A stretch of DNA of 64,000 nt from assembly GCA_030431455.1 (NCBI GenBank), contig JAUIJE010000007.1:310001-374000 (forward strand), given 5' to 3'. Origin of the DNA: a bacterium. GTDB lineage: Bacteria > Myxococcota > UBA727 > JAUIJE01. Each line of letters begins with the position of its first letter. Within the stretch, counting starts at the first letter, position 1. Shown piece after piece: positions 43,150 through 52,364 of this stretch. The notes beneath the pieces were generated by a model. That model had not been told where the DNA came from, searched no databases, and saw only the letters and a list, made by a program, of their open reading frames with translations. The translations under genes were made by a program, and so were the position numbers.

Positions 43150-45044
43150 ATAGGCACAACCTGTGGCTCGTGCCCGCGGCTTTTTTGGCCGCGGGTCTTC
43201 TCGGCTGTCCCGACGACACCGGCCCGGACCCGGAGCCTGATGCTCCCATCGACCCGGCCTTCTTCTGTCCGGGCAGCGACGGGTGCGCCGGGGGCAGCGG
43301 GGCCCTGCAGGCGGGGGCCGCGGCGGTGGCGTTCACCCCGGTGGGCTTTGAGGTCGCCAACCCCTTGTACCTGAAACACGACCGGCCGGATTCGTGCGAG
43401 CCCGGGCTGCCCTCGCCCGACTTCACCACCTGCGGCGAGCTCAAGCTCGACATCATTCTCGACGACTGCGGCAAGGACGCATCCTGCCTGTTCCACGACG
43501 ACTACGTGGGCCCTGACGCGGACGGCAGCGAGAACGACGGGGACCGGACCGATTACTTCCTGGATTGCGGCCGCGATCGGCTGTGCCCCGGCGACGACGG
43601 GTACACCGCCCCCGACGCGGATGGGTCCGAAGGGGACGGCGTGTTTCAGGCCCTGTGGATCGCGGGGTACGGCAACAACCGGCCGGCGATGGGGGTCAAG
43701 GACGACCTCTGGGCCCGGGCGGTGGTGTTCCGGGTCGGCGACGTGACCGTGGCCCAGGTGACCATCGACGCGGTGGGCCACTTTTACGACGAGACCTTGC
43801 GGGTCCGCGACCGGGTCGAGCAGGCGCGGCCGGGCGAGGTCGATTACCTGATGATGCAGTCGACGCACACCCACGAGGCCCCAGACACATTGGGCCAGTG
43901 GGGACTCGAAAACCCCTTCTCGGGTCTGCAGATCGGGCATGGCCGCGACGACGACCACATGGAGCGCTTGCGGCAAGCGGCGACCGATGCCGTGGTGCAG
44001 GCCCTCGATGGGCTCACCCCCGCCACCGTGCGCGCCGGCACCATCAACACCCGGGTCGATGGCTTTTTGCACGACGGGCGCGACCCGATGATCTTCAACG
44101 ACCTGCTCACCGCGGTCCACGTCCAGGACGAGGGCGGCGGCACCATCGCCACCCTGGTCAACTGGGGCAATCACCCCGAGATCCTCGACAGCCGAAACAA
44201 TTACATTTCGTCGGACTTTCCCCACATGCTGCGCGTGGCCCTCGAGGAGGGCTTGCCCGCCACCGACACCCACCCCGCGCGCCCCGGGCTCGGGGGCGTG
44301 GCCATCTACCAACAGGGCACGGTGGGGGGGCTGATGGGGCCCAACGGCTTTCCGTTCACCGGGCGGGACGGCACGATGTACGAAAACCGCTACAAGACCT
44401 GGGCGCGGTGTGACGCCTACGGGGCGCTGCTCGCCGACCAAGCGTTCGCTGCGCTCGACGACGCGGTCGACGTCGACGTGTCTTCCCTCTCGGTGAGCGC
44501 GCAACCCTACGAGGCGCCGGTGCGCAATGTCATTTTCCAAGTCGGGTTCAACAATGGCTGGTTCGATCGCGAACTGCTTCGTTTCGATCCCACGCTGGCG
44601 ATCAACGAGGACAACCTGCCCTTCCTGCGCACCGAAGTGTCCCTGACCCGGCTCGGCCCGATCTCGTGGCTGAGCGCGCCGGGTGAGATGTTTCCCGAGA
44701 GCTTCGTGGGCTTCTCCGCCGACTGGATGAACGGCGACCCCATCGATCCCGACAACGAAAATCCCCCGGACCTCGACGCCGCGCCCGACGCGCCCCCCCT
44801 GATGGATCGCCTGCTCGAAGCCGAGGCCCAGTACCCCATCCTCCTCGGGCTCGGCAACGACGAGACCGGGTACTTGGTCCTGCCCTACGACTTCAAGCTC
44901 AACGAGGACAGCGCCTACCTGGAGGAGGCCCCCGGCGATCACTACGAGGAGACCAACTCCATCGGACCCGACGCCGTGCCCATGTACCTGCAAAACGCCG
45001 AACTGCTCTTGGAGCACGACGCCCGGAGCCGGGCGGCCCCATAA
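43146..45044 (+). CDS. neutral/alkaline ceramidase-like lipoprotein
   Basis: 632 residues with a signal and lipobox (LLGC, Cys 21). After an acidic linker comes a neutral-ceramidase-type N-terminal domain: AGYGNNRPAMGVKDDLWARA, VVFRVGDVTVAQVTIDAVGH, and the zinc-ligand-like QSTHTHEAPDTLGQ and NWGNHPEILD. An insertion near residues 117-160 has two copies of PDADGSE-x-DGD, likely Ca2+-binding loops. Expected to hydrolyse a lipid amide or a related substrate at the cell surface; the substrate is inferred only from family. Overlaps the preceding lipoprotein gene by four bases. Confidence 0.75.
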   Translation: MNRHNLWLVPAAFLAAGLLGCPDDTGPDPEPDAPIDPAFFCPGSDGCAGGSGALQAGAAAVAFTPVGFEVANPLYLKHDRPDSCEPGLPSPDFTTCGELKLDIILDDCGKDASCLFHDDYVGPDADGSENDGDRTDYFLDCGRDRLCPGDDGYTAPDADGSEGDGVFQALWIAGYGNNRPAMGVKDDLWARAVVFRVGDVTVAQVTIDAVGHFYDETLRVRDRVEQARPGEVDYLMMQSTHTHEAPDTLGQWGLENPFSGLQIGHGRDDDHMERLRQAATDAVVQALDGLTPATVRAGTINTRVDGFLHDGRDPMIFNDLLTAVHVQDEGGGTIATLVNWGNHPEILDSRNNYISSDFPHMLRVALEEGLPATDTHPARPGLGGVAIYQQGTVGGLMGPNGFPFTGRDGTMYENRYKTWARCDAYGALLADQAFAALDDAVDVDVSSLSVSAQPYEAPVRNVIFQVGFNNGWFDRELLRFDPTLAINEDNLPFLRTEVSLTRLGPISWLSAPGEMFPESFVGFSADWMNGDPIDPDNENPPDLDAAPDAPPLMDRLLEAEAQYPILLGLGNDETGYLVLPYDFKLNEDSAYLEEAPGDHYEETNSIGPDAVPMYLQNAELLLEHDARSRAAP

Positions 45045-45059
45045 CCGGGCGGCAGGCCC

Positions 45060-45458
45060 TCACGCCGCGGGACGCCAGCTCATCAACACCGCGTCTTCCC
45101 GTCCCCCCGCGGCGGTCGGGTAGTACCGGGGCCGGCGCCCGTCGATGACGAACCCGAGCTGGCCATAGAGCGCGCGGGCGGCCACGTTGCTGTCCCGCAC
45201 CTCGAGCCAGACCGGGGGGCCGCCGAGGATGACCTCGAGCAGCGCGCGCCCCACCCCGCCGCGGCGCGCGTGCGGCGCGACCTCGATGTGCAACACCTCT
45301 CGCGCATCCGGGCCGTCGCGCACCACCAACCAGCCCACCACCGCGCCGGCCGCGCGCGCGCGCCACACGCGGTCGAGGGCGGTGGGCGCCGGCCCGGTCC
45401 AAAACGCGGGCGGGACGTCGGGTGCGGCGACCTCTTCGACCCGCACCGGGGAGGTCAC
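45060..45458 (-). CDS. rimI: GNAT acetyltransferase, RimI-like
   Basis: 132 residues with the acetyl-CoA-binding motif HIEVAPHARRGGVGRALLEV followed by LEVRDSNVAARALYGQLGF, the RimI signature for N-terminal acetylation of ribosomal protein S18 or other proteins. The GTG start overlaps the stop of the SurA-like gene by four bases (GTGA). Related GNATs cannot be excluded. Confidence 0.82.
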   Translation of the reverse strand: MTSPVRVEEVAAPDVPPAFWTGPAPTALDRVWRARAAGAVVGWLVVRDGPDAREVLHIEVAPHARRGGVGRALLEVILGGPPVWLEVRDSNVAARALYGQLGFVIDGRRPRYYPTAAGGREDAVLMSWRPAA

Positions 45459-46066
45459 GGCGCCTCGTCGAGCAACACCCGGACGGTGACCTTGCTGCGC
45501 TGCTCGTCGGCGAGCTGCTGAATGCGCCGGCTTCGCTTGGCCTCGAGCAGGTCCGCGGCCGCGGCCGCGCCCCCGGGGCCGCGCTCTTGTTGCTCGGCCT
45601 CGGTCACCCGGACCGGCCGCACGGAAAACTCGTCCTGGAGCAGCGCGTCCACCCGCAGGCTGCGGCGCAGGATCGCGCGGATCTCCTCTTCGCTGACCCG
45701 CCGCTCGACGAGAAACGCGCGGTAGCGGTCCATGCCGGAAAAGCGCAGGGCGAAACGGGCCATGGCCTTGGCCACGTCGGCCTCGGGGGCGATCATGCCC
45801 CGGCGCCGGGCCGCGATGTCGAGCAGCTCCTGCACGATCATGGTGTCGAGCACGCGCCGAAAGAACTGGCCGTCGATGCGCGCGGCGAGGCCGGCCTCCC
45901 CGGCCTGTTGCACGAGCAGGACCGCGGCCTCGAGCTCGACCTCGGTCTTGGTGATCACCCGGCGCCCCACGTGCGCGACCACGCTGTCCACCAATTCATC
46001 ACCGGGGGCCGCGGGGGGCGCAGCCGCGGCCAAGGACAGCACCGCCAGCAGCACCGGAGCGCTCAC
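45455..46066 (-). CDS. SurA N-terminal-domain periplasmic protein
   Basis: 203 residues. A hydrophobic N-terminus (SAPVLLAVLSLAAAAPPAA) is a probable signal peptide. The body resembles the SurA chaperone domain: VDSVVAHVGRRVITKTEVEL, then QELLDIAARRRGM and YRAFLVERRVSEEEIRAILR. There is no parvulin PPIase domain, so the protein is chaperone-only or truncated. The GTG at 46066 overlaps the engB stop, and its own stop overlaps rimI, giving a tightly coupled run. Confidence 0.78.
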   Translation of the reverse strand: MSAPVLLAVLSLAAAAPPAAPGDELVDSVVAHVGRRVITKTEVELEAAVLLVQQAGEAGLAARIDGQFFRRVLDTMIVQELLDIAARRRGMIAPEADVAKAMARFALRFSGMDRYRAFLVERRVSEEEIRAILRRSLRVDALLQDEFSVRPVRVTEAEQQERGPGGAAAAADLLEAKRSRRIQQLADEQRSKVTVRVLLDEAP

Positions 46067-46698
46067 AAAAGGGTGCCCCAGATGTGGCCCCACAGGGCGC
46101 CGCGCCCGATGTGGCCCGGCGCGGAGAACAACGTCACCGCCTGCTCGGGCCGCGCGATGGCCGCGGCGAGCTTTTTGCGGGCGGGCTTGCGTTTGGCCGC
46201 GGCGAGCTTGTCCGCCTTTGTCGCCACCGGGAGGTAGGCGCACGCGCACGTGCCGATGGCGTCGATCATGTCCTGGTCTTCTTTGGTCGGCTTGTGGCGC
46301 AGGTCGAGCAGATGGCAGACCGCGACCAACGGCTCCCGCGTGGACAGGTACCCGCTGATCAGCGCGGACAGGTGCATGCGCTCTTTGATCGAGATCTGGG
46401 CAAAGCCGTAGCCGGGCAAGTCGACGATGCGAAACCGCCGCGTCTCGTTCTCGGGCCCCCGCAGCTCGATGTCGAAAAAGTTGAGCGCGCGGGTGTGGCC
46501 GGGGCGCTTGCTGGTCTTGACCAGCTTCTTGCGCCCCACCAGCTCGCCGATGAGCGAGGACTTGCCCACGTTGGACCGGCCCACAAACGCGACCTCGGGC
46601 AGGTCGGTGGGGCCGTCCGCGCACGCCGCGAGGGTCGGCGCGGAGCGGGCGAACGCCGCCTCCAGCACCACGTAAGGGTCGGCGCCGGGCCCGGTCAT
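46063..46698 (-). CDS. engB: ribosome biogenesis GTP-binding protein EngB/YsxC
   Basis: 211-residue GTPase involved in 50S assembly. G1 is VAFVGRSNVGKSSLIGELVG, G2 is in KRPGHTRALNFFDIE, G3 is VDLPGYGFA, and G4 is ATKADKL, all in the TrmE-Era-EngA-YihA order. It lies 24 bp behind the CcsA-like gene. Confidence 0.95.
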   Translation of the reverse strand: MTGPGADPYVVLEAAFARSAPTLAACADGPTDLPEVAFVGRSNVGKSSLIGELVGRKKLVKTSKRPGHTRALNFFDIELRGPENETRRFRIVDLPGYGFAQISIKERMHLSALISGYLSTREPLVAVCHLLDLRHKPTKEDQDMIDAIGTCACAYLPVATKADKLAAAKRKPARKKLAAAIARPEQAVTLFSAPGHIGRGALWGHIWGTLL

Positions 46699-46722
46699 GT
46701 CACGTGCACGACGGCGGTTCGG

Positions 46723-48306
46723 TCATGAACTGCCGTACGAGTGCAGCCCGTCGGCGAACCAGCCGAGGTTGACCCCGAGGAAGCCCGCGATGATCACGAA
46801 GAATCCGAGGATGCCGATCACCGCCGAGGGCACGCCCACCCAACCGTAGGTCACGCGGGTGTGCAGATAGATCGCGTAGGTGAGCCAGATGACGAGCGCG
46901 CCGGTCTCTTTGGGGTCCCAGCCCCAGTAGCGGCCCCAGGCGTAGTGGGCCCAGAGCGCGCCGGTGACGAGCACCACCGCCACCAGGGCGAAGGCGATGA
47001 GGATGGTGTAGTACGCGCCGCGATCGAGGCGTTCGGCCGAGGGCAGCATCGTGCGCAATGTATCTGCTTTCAAGATCGCGATGGTCACGAAGAGCTGGCC
47101 GCCCCAGATGATGAAGAACAGCGCCAAGTCCCATTGGTTGGACAGGACGTGCAAGCGCCAGGGCGCGGGGGCCCCGTGGGCCAGACGTTGGGCCGTCTCC
47201 GCCGACAGCTGGAAGTCGGTCTGGGTCATGGCGTTGAACAGCACCAGGGCCAGGGTCGCGGTCGACACCGCAAACGCTGCGAAGAACAGGATGCGGTCCA
47301 GGCCCTCGGGGCGGTCGGACACGCTCGTCTGCTCGGCGCCGCCGCGGGTGGCGACGAAAATCATGCCAAGCAGCGGCAAGAACCCGAGCAAGCCATTGAT
47401 CACCACCGCCACGACCACCGCGCTGATCATGCCCGGGGGGCCGCTGCGCCAAAGTTGCTGCAGCTTCCCGAGCAGCTTGGCCCACGCCCCGCGCATGAGG
47501 ACGACCGCGGCCACGTAACAGATCACGATCGCGACGATGAGCAGAATGCCCACCCCGGGGCTCGGCACGTAGAACGGCTTGAACGACCCGTCGATGACCG
47601 CGCCCGCGGGCTCGAGTTTGCCCTCGACGTAGCCGAGCAGCTTGACCCGGTATTGCCCGGAGGTGAACAGCTCGGTGCCGCGGCCGAGGATGGGGAACAA
47701 AAACGCGGACAGCGCCATCACGCCGCCGCCCAGGGCGGTGAGCGACAGCTTGTCTTTGGCTTTGATGAGGTAGAGCAACGAGAGGATCGCGCCCATGGTG
47801 CCGGCCGAGTAGCCCACCGCCGAGCTGATCACGTGAATCATGATCCACCAGGACTGGAGCGCGGGGACGAGCGGCTTGATCGTGCCGTCGAGACCGCCGA
47901 GGGACACGAGGCCGAAGGGGATGAGGGCGATGATCAGGGCGAAGATGCCGGCGAACCGGATGCGCCATTTCACCTCGGAGACGAGGAACACCAAGATGAT
48001 GCCCCAGGCCATGAACACCATGATCTCGTAGAGGTTGGACCAGGGCGGGTGCTGCGAATACACGACCCAGCGGGCCATGCCCTCGAGCTGGACGTCGGCC
48101 GCGCGCTCGACCGCGGCGAGCTCGATGAGACCCGCCTCGTGCCAACGAAAGGCCATGCCGGTGGTCTGTCCGAGGAAGGCGAGCGACGTGACCACGGTGC
48201 CGAGACGACGAATGCTCGCCTTCTTCTGCACGAGGTTAAAAATGAAAATAAACAGCGCGAGGGCGTATCCCGCTGCGCACACAGTAAACCAGTCGGTGCT
48301 CACCAT
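46723..48306 (-). CDS. ccsA: cytochrome c biogenesis protein CcsA/ResC-like
   Basis: 527-residue integral membrane protein of System II cytochrome c maturation, which brings heme to the periplasmic side for ligation to CxxCH. About twelve hydrophobic segments; the heme-handling WWD motif is present (WGRYWGWDPKETGALVIWLT) and conserved histidines flank it (LIHVISSAVGYSAGT). An additional hydrophilic loop in the middle (about 215-330) makes it longer than minimal CcsA. It follows the ResB-like gene, its usual partner, with which it forms the heme lyase. Confidence 0.9.
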   Translation of the reverse strand: MVSTDWFTVCAAGYALALFIFIFNLVQKKASIRRLGTVVTSLAFLGQTTGMAFRWHEAGLIELAAVERAADVQLEGMARWVVYSQHPPWSNLYEIMVFMAWGIILVFLVSEVKWRIRFAGIFALIIALIPFGLVSLGGLDGTIKPLVPALQSWWIMIHVISSAVGYSAGTMGAILSLLYLIKAKDKLSLTALGGGVMALSAFLFPILGRGTELFTSGQYRVKLLGYVEGKLEPAGAVIDGSFKPFYVPSPGVGILLIVAIVICYVAAVVLMRGAWAKLLGKLQQLWRSGPPGMISAVVVAVVINGLLGFLPLLGMIFVATRGGAEQTSVSDRPEGLDRILFFAAFAVSTATLALVLFNAMTQTDFQLSAETAQRLAHGAPAPWRLHVLSNQWDLALFFIIWGGQLFVTIAILKADTLRTMLPSAERLDRGAYYTILIAFALVAVVLVTGALWAHYAWGRYWGWDPKETGALVIWLTYAIYLHTRVTYGWVGVPSAVIGILGFFVIIAGFLGVNLGWFADGLHSYGSS

Positions 48307-48379
48307 CGTCTTGTTCCCTCCCCAAAGTCCCTTGTGCAGCAGGATAACAACCCGACGGCCGGGTCCGCATCCTGGCCCG

Positions 48380-49984
48380 TCAATCGTCGACGGGGCCTGA
48401 TTTGTCTTGGTCTTTTGCGGCCTTGGCGCGGGCCGCCTGCTCTTTTTGGCGTTGTTCGCGCAGGGCCTTGGCCCGCTCCTTCACGCTGGGCTCGGCCCCG
48501 AAGACCTCGCTCAGGGTCTCTTTGACCTTCGAAAACTCTTCCTCGAACGCGTACTGGTGGCGGCGCGCCGCCCCCGCGAACACAAAGTCGAAACTGCCGT
48601 CGTCACGCTCGACGAGCCGGGCCCAATACCGCCGCTGGCTCATGAAGAACGCCATGTACATGCCGAGGAACATCAAGATGAAGCCCGCGAACACCACGTT
48701 GATCCAGGGGACACGGCCCACCTGCACCCCCGTGGCGTACTGCTGATCAAATCCGCGGAAGCCGACGATGTAACGGCCGCGGCGGACCTTCTCGTCGAAC
48801 TTGGGGTAGTTCCGGAAGACGACGAAGCTGGTGATGGTGCCGTCGGCGCTGATGCGCTGCACGCGCACCGCGCCGCCCAGGCCGCCGTACTGGCGGATGA
48901 TCTCGACGGGCACGAACGCGGTGCCGTCGGGCATCTGCACGCGGTCGCCGATGGCCACGGTGTGGATGTTGCGGGCGTCGGCTTTGCACTGTTCGAGCTC
49001 GACGAGCTCGGCCTCGTTGGTGGCGCGCTTGCAGATGTCGAGCTGCACCAGCTGGTCGCCAGGGATGGGGTTGTAGGACGCCTGGTAGAACGTGTAGCCC
49101 TTGTACTCGAGGGGGTGGTTGACCTGGATGGTCTTCTTCATCACCGGGTTGACCAGGGCGGCGGGGTCGTAGACCTCGAGGTCGGACTCGAACTCCATCG
49201 GCGAGCCGTCGACGAAGGTCTTGAGCCGGAAGTCGGTGCAGCGGATCTTGAAGTCGAGGTTGTGGTGGTAGGTGAAGCCGCCCGGCCCCTTGACCCGCAC
49301 CGAGTCGCTGGCCCCCGAGCCCTCGACGATCATCATCATGCCGTCGACGCCGGTGTAGGTGGTGGCCATGGAGCCGAACATGATCATCAGCAACGCGATG
49401 TGCACCAGGTACACGCCGGTCCGCGCGTACCGATGACGCTCATTGAACGCAAAGAAACTGGACCCTTCGGTGTGCTCGCTGCGGTGGCGGCCTTTGGCCT
49501 TGAGGATCGCGCGGACGACGTCGATGACCGTGTCCCGCTCCGCGGCGGACACCGTCTTGCGGTACATGTACCGGATGCCGAGCAGCTGCTGATCGGTGAG
49601 GGTGCGGATGGGGTTTTGGATGTCGATCCAAATCTTGGGCAGGCGCTCGATGCTGCACGCGGTGAGGTTGAGCGCGAGCAGCAGGACAACAAAACCGAAC
49701 CACCAAGAGTGGAACACGTCGTGGAACTCGAGGAACTCATACAGCCGCAGCTTCCACAACGCGGACGACCACTCGGCGCGGTGCTCCTCGAGGGTGAGCG
49801 TCTGGTCGAAGAACATCCCCACCACACAGCCCGCGGCGAGGAGGAAGATGACGACGACGGTCAGCTTGAGCGAGCAGAAGAAGTGCCACGACTCCCGGTG
49901 CAGCGCGTGGAAAAAGCCCGACCCCCCGCTGTCGGTGATCGCGCCTTCCGGATCGAGCTCAACTTGCGATTTGGGTGCGGCCAA
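48380..49984 (-). CDS. resB: cytochrome c biogenesis protein ResB/Ccs1-like
   Basis: 534 residues. ResB-type membrane protein: two close N-terminal hydrophobic segments (VVVIFLLAAGCVVGMFFDQT; WWFGFVVLLLALNLTACSIE), a third near 190, a large periplasmic domain with MEFESDLEVYDP and EYKGYTFYQASYNP, and a last membrane span near 420 before a charged cytoplasmic tail. TTG start at 49984 is supported by GGAGGG five bases upstream. Forms the System II heme lyase with the adjacent CcsA-like protein; the tetraheme cytochrome upstream is a likely client. Confidence 0.9.
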   Translation of the reverse strand: MAAPKSQVELDPEGAITDSGGSGFFHALHRESWHFFCSLKLTVVVIFLLAAGCVVGMFFDQTLTLEEHRAEWSSALWKLRLYEFLEFHDVFHSWWFGFVVLLLALNLTACSIERLPKIWIDIQNPIRTLTDQQLLGIRYMYRKTVSAAERDTVIDVVRAILKAKGRHRSEHTEGSSFFAFNERHRYARTGVYLVHIALLMIMFGSMATTYTGVDGMMMIVEGSGASDSVRVKGPGGFTYHHNLDFKIRCTDFRLKTFVDGSPMEFESDLEVYDPAALVNPVMKKTIQVNHPLEYKGYTFYQASYNPIPGDQLVQLDICKRATNEAELVELEQCKADARNIHTVAIGDRVQMPDGTAFVPVEIIRQYGGLGGAVRVQRISADGTITSFVVFRNYPKFDEKVRRGRYIVGFRGFDQQYATGVQVGRVPWINVVFAGFILMFLGMYMAFFMSQRRYWARLVERDDGSFDFVFAGAARRHQYAFEEEFSKVKETLSEVFGAEPSVKERAKALREQRQKEQAARAKAAKDQDKSGPVDD

Positions 49985-50094
49985 GGAACCCTCCGTGATG
50001 GCTGTGGATACCGTCTCTCGGGTGTCGAGCGCAAACCGACACGGGCATTCCGGGGAACCAACCGCTCACTGGGGGGCGGCATTCACCGGGTCGG

Positions 50095-50592
50095 TCATTT
50101 GCCCGATGGGGCGGGCGCCGGCTCGTCGGGCCAGTGGCGAATCCTGGACAGCGCGGCCTCGTACAAAAACGGGGTCAGCGCGGGGGAATTGTCGGTGTGG
50201 CAGCGGGCGCACGTCGACGCGTCGATGGCCTCGAACATGAGCTGCTGGCGCAACACCTCGTCGCGCATGATGTGCTCTTTGGCGTAGTAGCGGCCGGGCC
50301 CGTGGCAGGTCTCGCACTGCACCCCGGCGAGGTCGGGGTCTTTGTCCGACACCGTCATGGTGTGGCAGGACAGGCACCGCGGGTCCCGGCGCTCTTTGTC
50401 GGACAGGCCCTCCAGGGACCGCGCGTGTGGGCCCTTGGCCCAGATGTCGTACTCGGCCTGGTGGCAGGTGCGACACTGGCCGGCGCCGATGAAGTCGTGG
50501 GCTTCGACCTTTTGGGCGTGCGGGCCGGGCCCGGTGGCCAAAAAGACGACACCGAGAACGCCCAGGGCGACGACGACCATCGAAATGCGCAT
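50095..50592 (-). CDS. tetraheme cytochrome c
   Basis: 165 residues with an N-terminal signal/anchor and four heme-binding CxxCH motifs (CRTCH, CLSCH, CETCH, CARCH), giving a periplasmic tetraheme protein of the cytochrome c554/NapC-related type. Several other histidines (HARSLEG, HGPGRYYAKEH) could be distal ligands. It is the first gene of the run with resB and ccsA, 110 bp ahead of the former. The redox partner is not evident. Confidence 0.85.
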   Translation of the reverse strand: MRISMVVVALGVLGVVFLATGPGPHAQKVEAHDFIGAGQCRTCHQAEYDIWAKGPHARSLEGLSDKERRDPRCLSCHTMTVSDKDPDLAGVQCETCHGPGRYYAKEHIMRDEVLRQQLMFEAIDASTCARCHTDNSPALTPFLYEAALSRIRHWPDEPAPAPSGK

Positions 50593-50640
50593 GGGCTGGC
50601 GTTAGCATCGCGGGGCCCGGGCACAAAGGGGTTGTTGGCC

Positions 50641-51240
50641 ATGGACATCATCGGACTCACCGGCGGGATCGCGTGCGGCAAGAGCACGGTCGCCCACCTG
50701 TTGCGCGAACGCGGGGTGGTCGTCGTCGACGCCGACGAGGTCGCCCGCGAGGTGGTCGAGCCTGGCTCCCCGGGCCTGGCCGCGGTGGTCGAGGCCTTCG
50801 GCCCCGGGGTGCTCGACGAGGCGGGGGGACTGGACCGCAAAAAACTCGGGGCGCTTGTGTTCGCGGACGACGACGCCCGGGGCCGGCTGAACCGCATCTT
50901 GCACCCGCGCATCGCCGCCCGCGCCCAAGAACGCTTCGCCGAGGCCGTGGCCGGCGGGGCGGAGCGGGTGGTGTACGAGGTGCCCTTGCTGTTTGAGAAC
51001 GGTCTGGACCAGATCATGACCACCACCATCGTGGTCAGCGTCGACGAAGCCACCCAACTGGCGCGCCTGATGGCCCGGGACGGGTCCACCGCGGCCGAGG
51101 CCCAGGCCCGGATCAACAGCCAAATGCCATTGGATGAAAAGCGGGCCCGGGCCGACCACGTCATCGACAACGGCGGCAGCCGAGCGCAAACCGCGGCCGA
51201 GCTCGACGAGATCTGGGCTGCGATCACCGCCCCGGGCTGA
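50641..51240 (+). CDS. coaE: dephospho-CoA kinase
   Basis: Last step of coenzyme A synthesis. 199 residues with Walker A GLTGGIACGKSTVAHLLRE, the CoA-domain segment VVVDADEVAREVVEPGSPGL, and VYEVPLLFENGLD. ATG at 50641. Monocistronic, divergent from the tetraheme cytochrome gene and followed by a bidirectional terminator. Confidence 0.95.
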   Translation: MDIIGLTGGIACGKSTVAHLLRERGVVVVDADEVAREVVEPGSPGLAAVVEAFGPGVLDEAGGLDRKKLGALVFADDDARGRLNRILHPRIAARAQERFAEAVAGGAERVVYEVPLLFENGLDQIMTTTIVVSVDEATQLARLMARDGSTAAEAQARINSQMPLDEKRARADHVIDNGGSRAQTAAELDEIWAAITAPG

Positions 51241-51282
51241 GCTCTCCCCCATTTCGCGGGCCGGCGGTGGCCCTCTCAAGCA

Positions 51283-51315
51283 CAAAAAAACGACGGCTCT
51301 CGCCGTCGCTTTTTT
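51283..51315. terminator. bidirectional intrinsic terminator between coaE and the PEGA gene
   Basis: CGACGGC pairs with GCCGTCG across a TCTC loop; A7-8 precede and T6 follows, so it works on both strands between two convergent genes. Confidence 0.92.
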
Positions 51316-51332
51316 GTGGGCGCAGGGCGCGT

Positions 51333-52184
51333 TCACTCCGCGTAGGCGAAGCCGAGCCGGGCGGCCGCGGGGGCGGTCTCGCCCTCCTTGGGCGCGTCGG
51401 CCGCGTCGTCACCGCCGAACCAATCGCCCAGCTCGCTGTCGAGGTAGAGCAACACGCCGCCGAGCAGCGCCAGGCCCGCGCCGGTGCCGAACAGGCCGAA
51501 GCCGAGGGGGCCCTGGTCGGGGTCGGTGGGGGTGGTGAGGATGACCGCGCCGGCGATGATCGCCATCGCGCCGACGCCGAGGGTGGCCCAGCCACCGACG
51601 GTGAGCCAGGTCCAGTCGTCTTCTTCGGCTTGGGCCGCGGCCACCGCCGCGGGGTCGGCCGGCTTGTCGCCCTCGGCGGGCTTGGCCGCGTCGGCAGGTG
51701 TGGTGGCCTGGGCCTCGTCGGGGGCGGTGTCGGCCGGGTTGGCCGCGATGGGCTCCGCGTCGGGGTCGACGGTGTCGGCGAGGTTGAGGTTGAGGTTGAG
51801 GACCGCGCCGGCCTCGAGGTGGAAGGTCACTTCTTTGCTTTTGCCCGAGGCCTCGTCGAGGACCTTCACGGTGTGGGTGCCAGGGGGCACGGCGAAGTCG
51901 ACCACCGGGGTGTTCTGCCCGAGGTCTTTGCCGTCGAGAAACACCTTGCCCGCGGGCGAGGAGCTGACGCTGAGCGAGCCGGTCGCCGGGGCTTGCTCGG
52001 CGGGGGCCGGGGTCGCCTCCGCGGCCGGCTGCGCGGCGGCGGGGGTCTCGGCGGGGGTGTTGGCGGCGGGCTTGTCGGCTTCGGGCGCGGGCGCGGGCGC
52101 GGGCGTCGGCGCGGGGGCGGTCTGGGCGAACGCAGGGGCCGCAGCCAGGAGCGAGACAAGGGCGATGGCGGGGCGAATCTTCAT
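51333..52184 (-). CDS. PEGA-domain protein with Pro/Ala linker and C-terminal membrane segments
   Basis: 283 residues. A Sec signal (MKIRPAIALVSLLAAAPAFA) with a normal AxA site is followed by a Pro/Ala-rich linker and a PEGA domain (SSPAGKVFLDGKDLGQNTPV, PPGTHTVKVLD). After an acidic Ala-rich stretch come two hydrophobic segments (about 205-245) and a short tail. PEGA modules usually serve at the cell surface; the combination with a C-terminal hairpin suggests an inner-membrane or periplasmic stress/adaptor role, which is inference. Confidence 0.78.
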   Translation of the reverse strand: MKIRPAIALVSLLAAAPAFAQTAPAPTPAPAPAPEADKPAANTPAETPAAAQPAAEATPAPAEQAPATGSLSVSSSPAGKVFLDGKDLGQNTPVVDFAVPPGTHTVKVLDEASGKSKEVTFHLEAGAVLNLNLNLADTVDPDAEPIAANPADTAPDEAQATTPADAAKPAEGDKPADPAAVAAAQAEEDDWTWLTVGGWATLGVGAMAIIAGAVILTTPTDPDQGPLGFGLFGTGAGLALLGGVLLYLDSELGDWFGGDDAADAPKEGETAPAAARLGFAYAE

Positions 52185-52364
52185 GTCAAACCTCTCGGCC
52201 AACTCGGCCGCGGCGGACCCTAAACAGAGAATCAAATCGGAAACAACCGCCCATCTGCCGGCCGGCTCCGCTTTTCCCGCGGGCGATGCGGGACGCTGGC
52301 CCCCGGCGCGGCGCCGCCACAGGTTTGTCGTCCACGGCCCGCCCAGGTCGCGTATAACGCGGCT

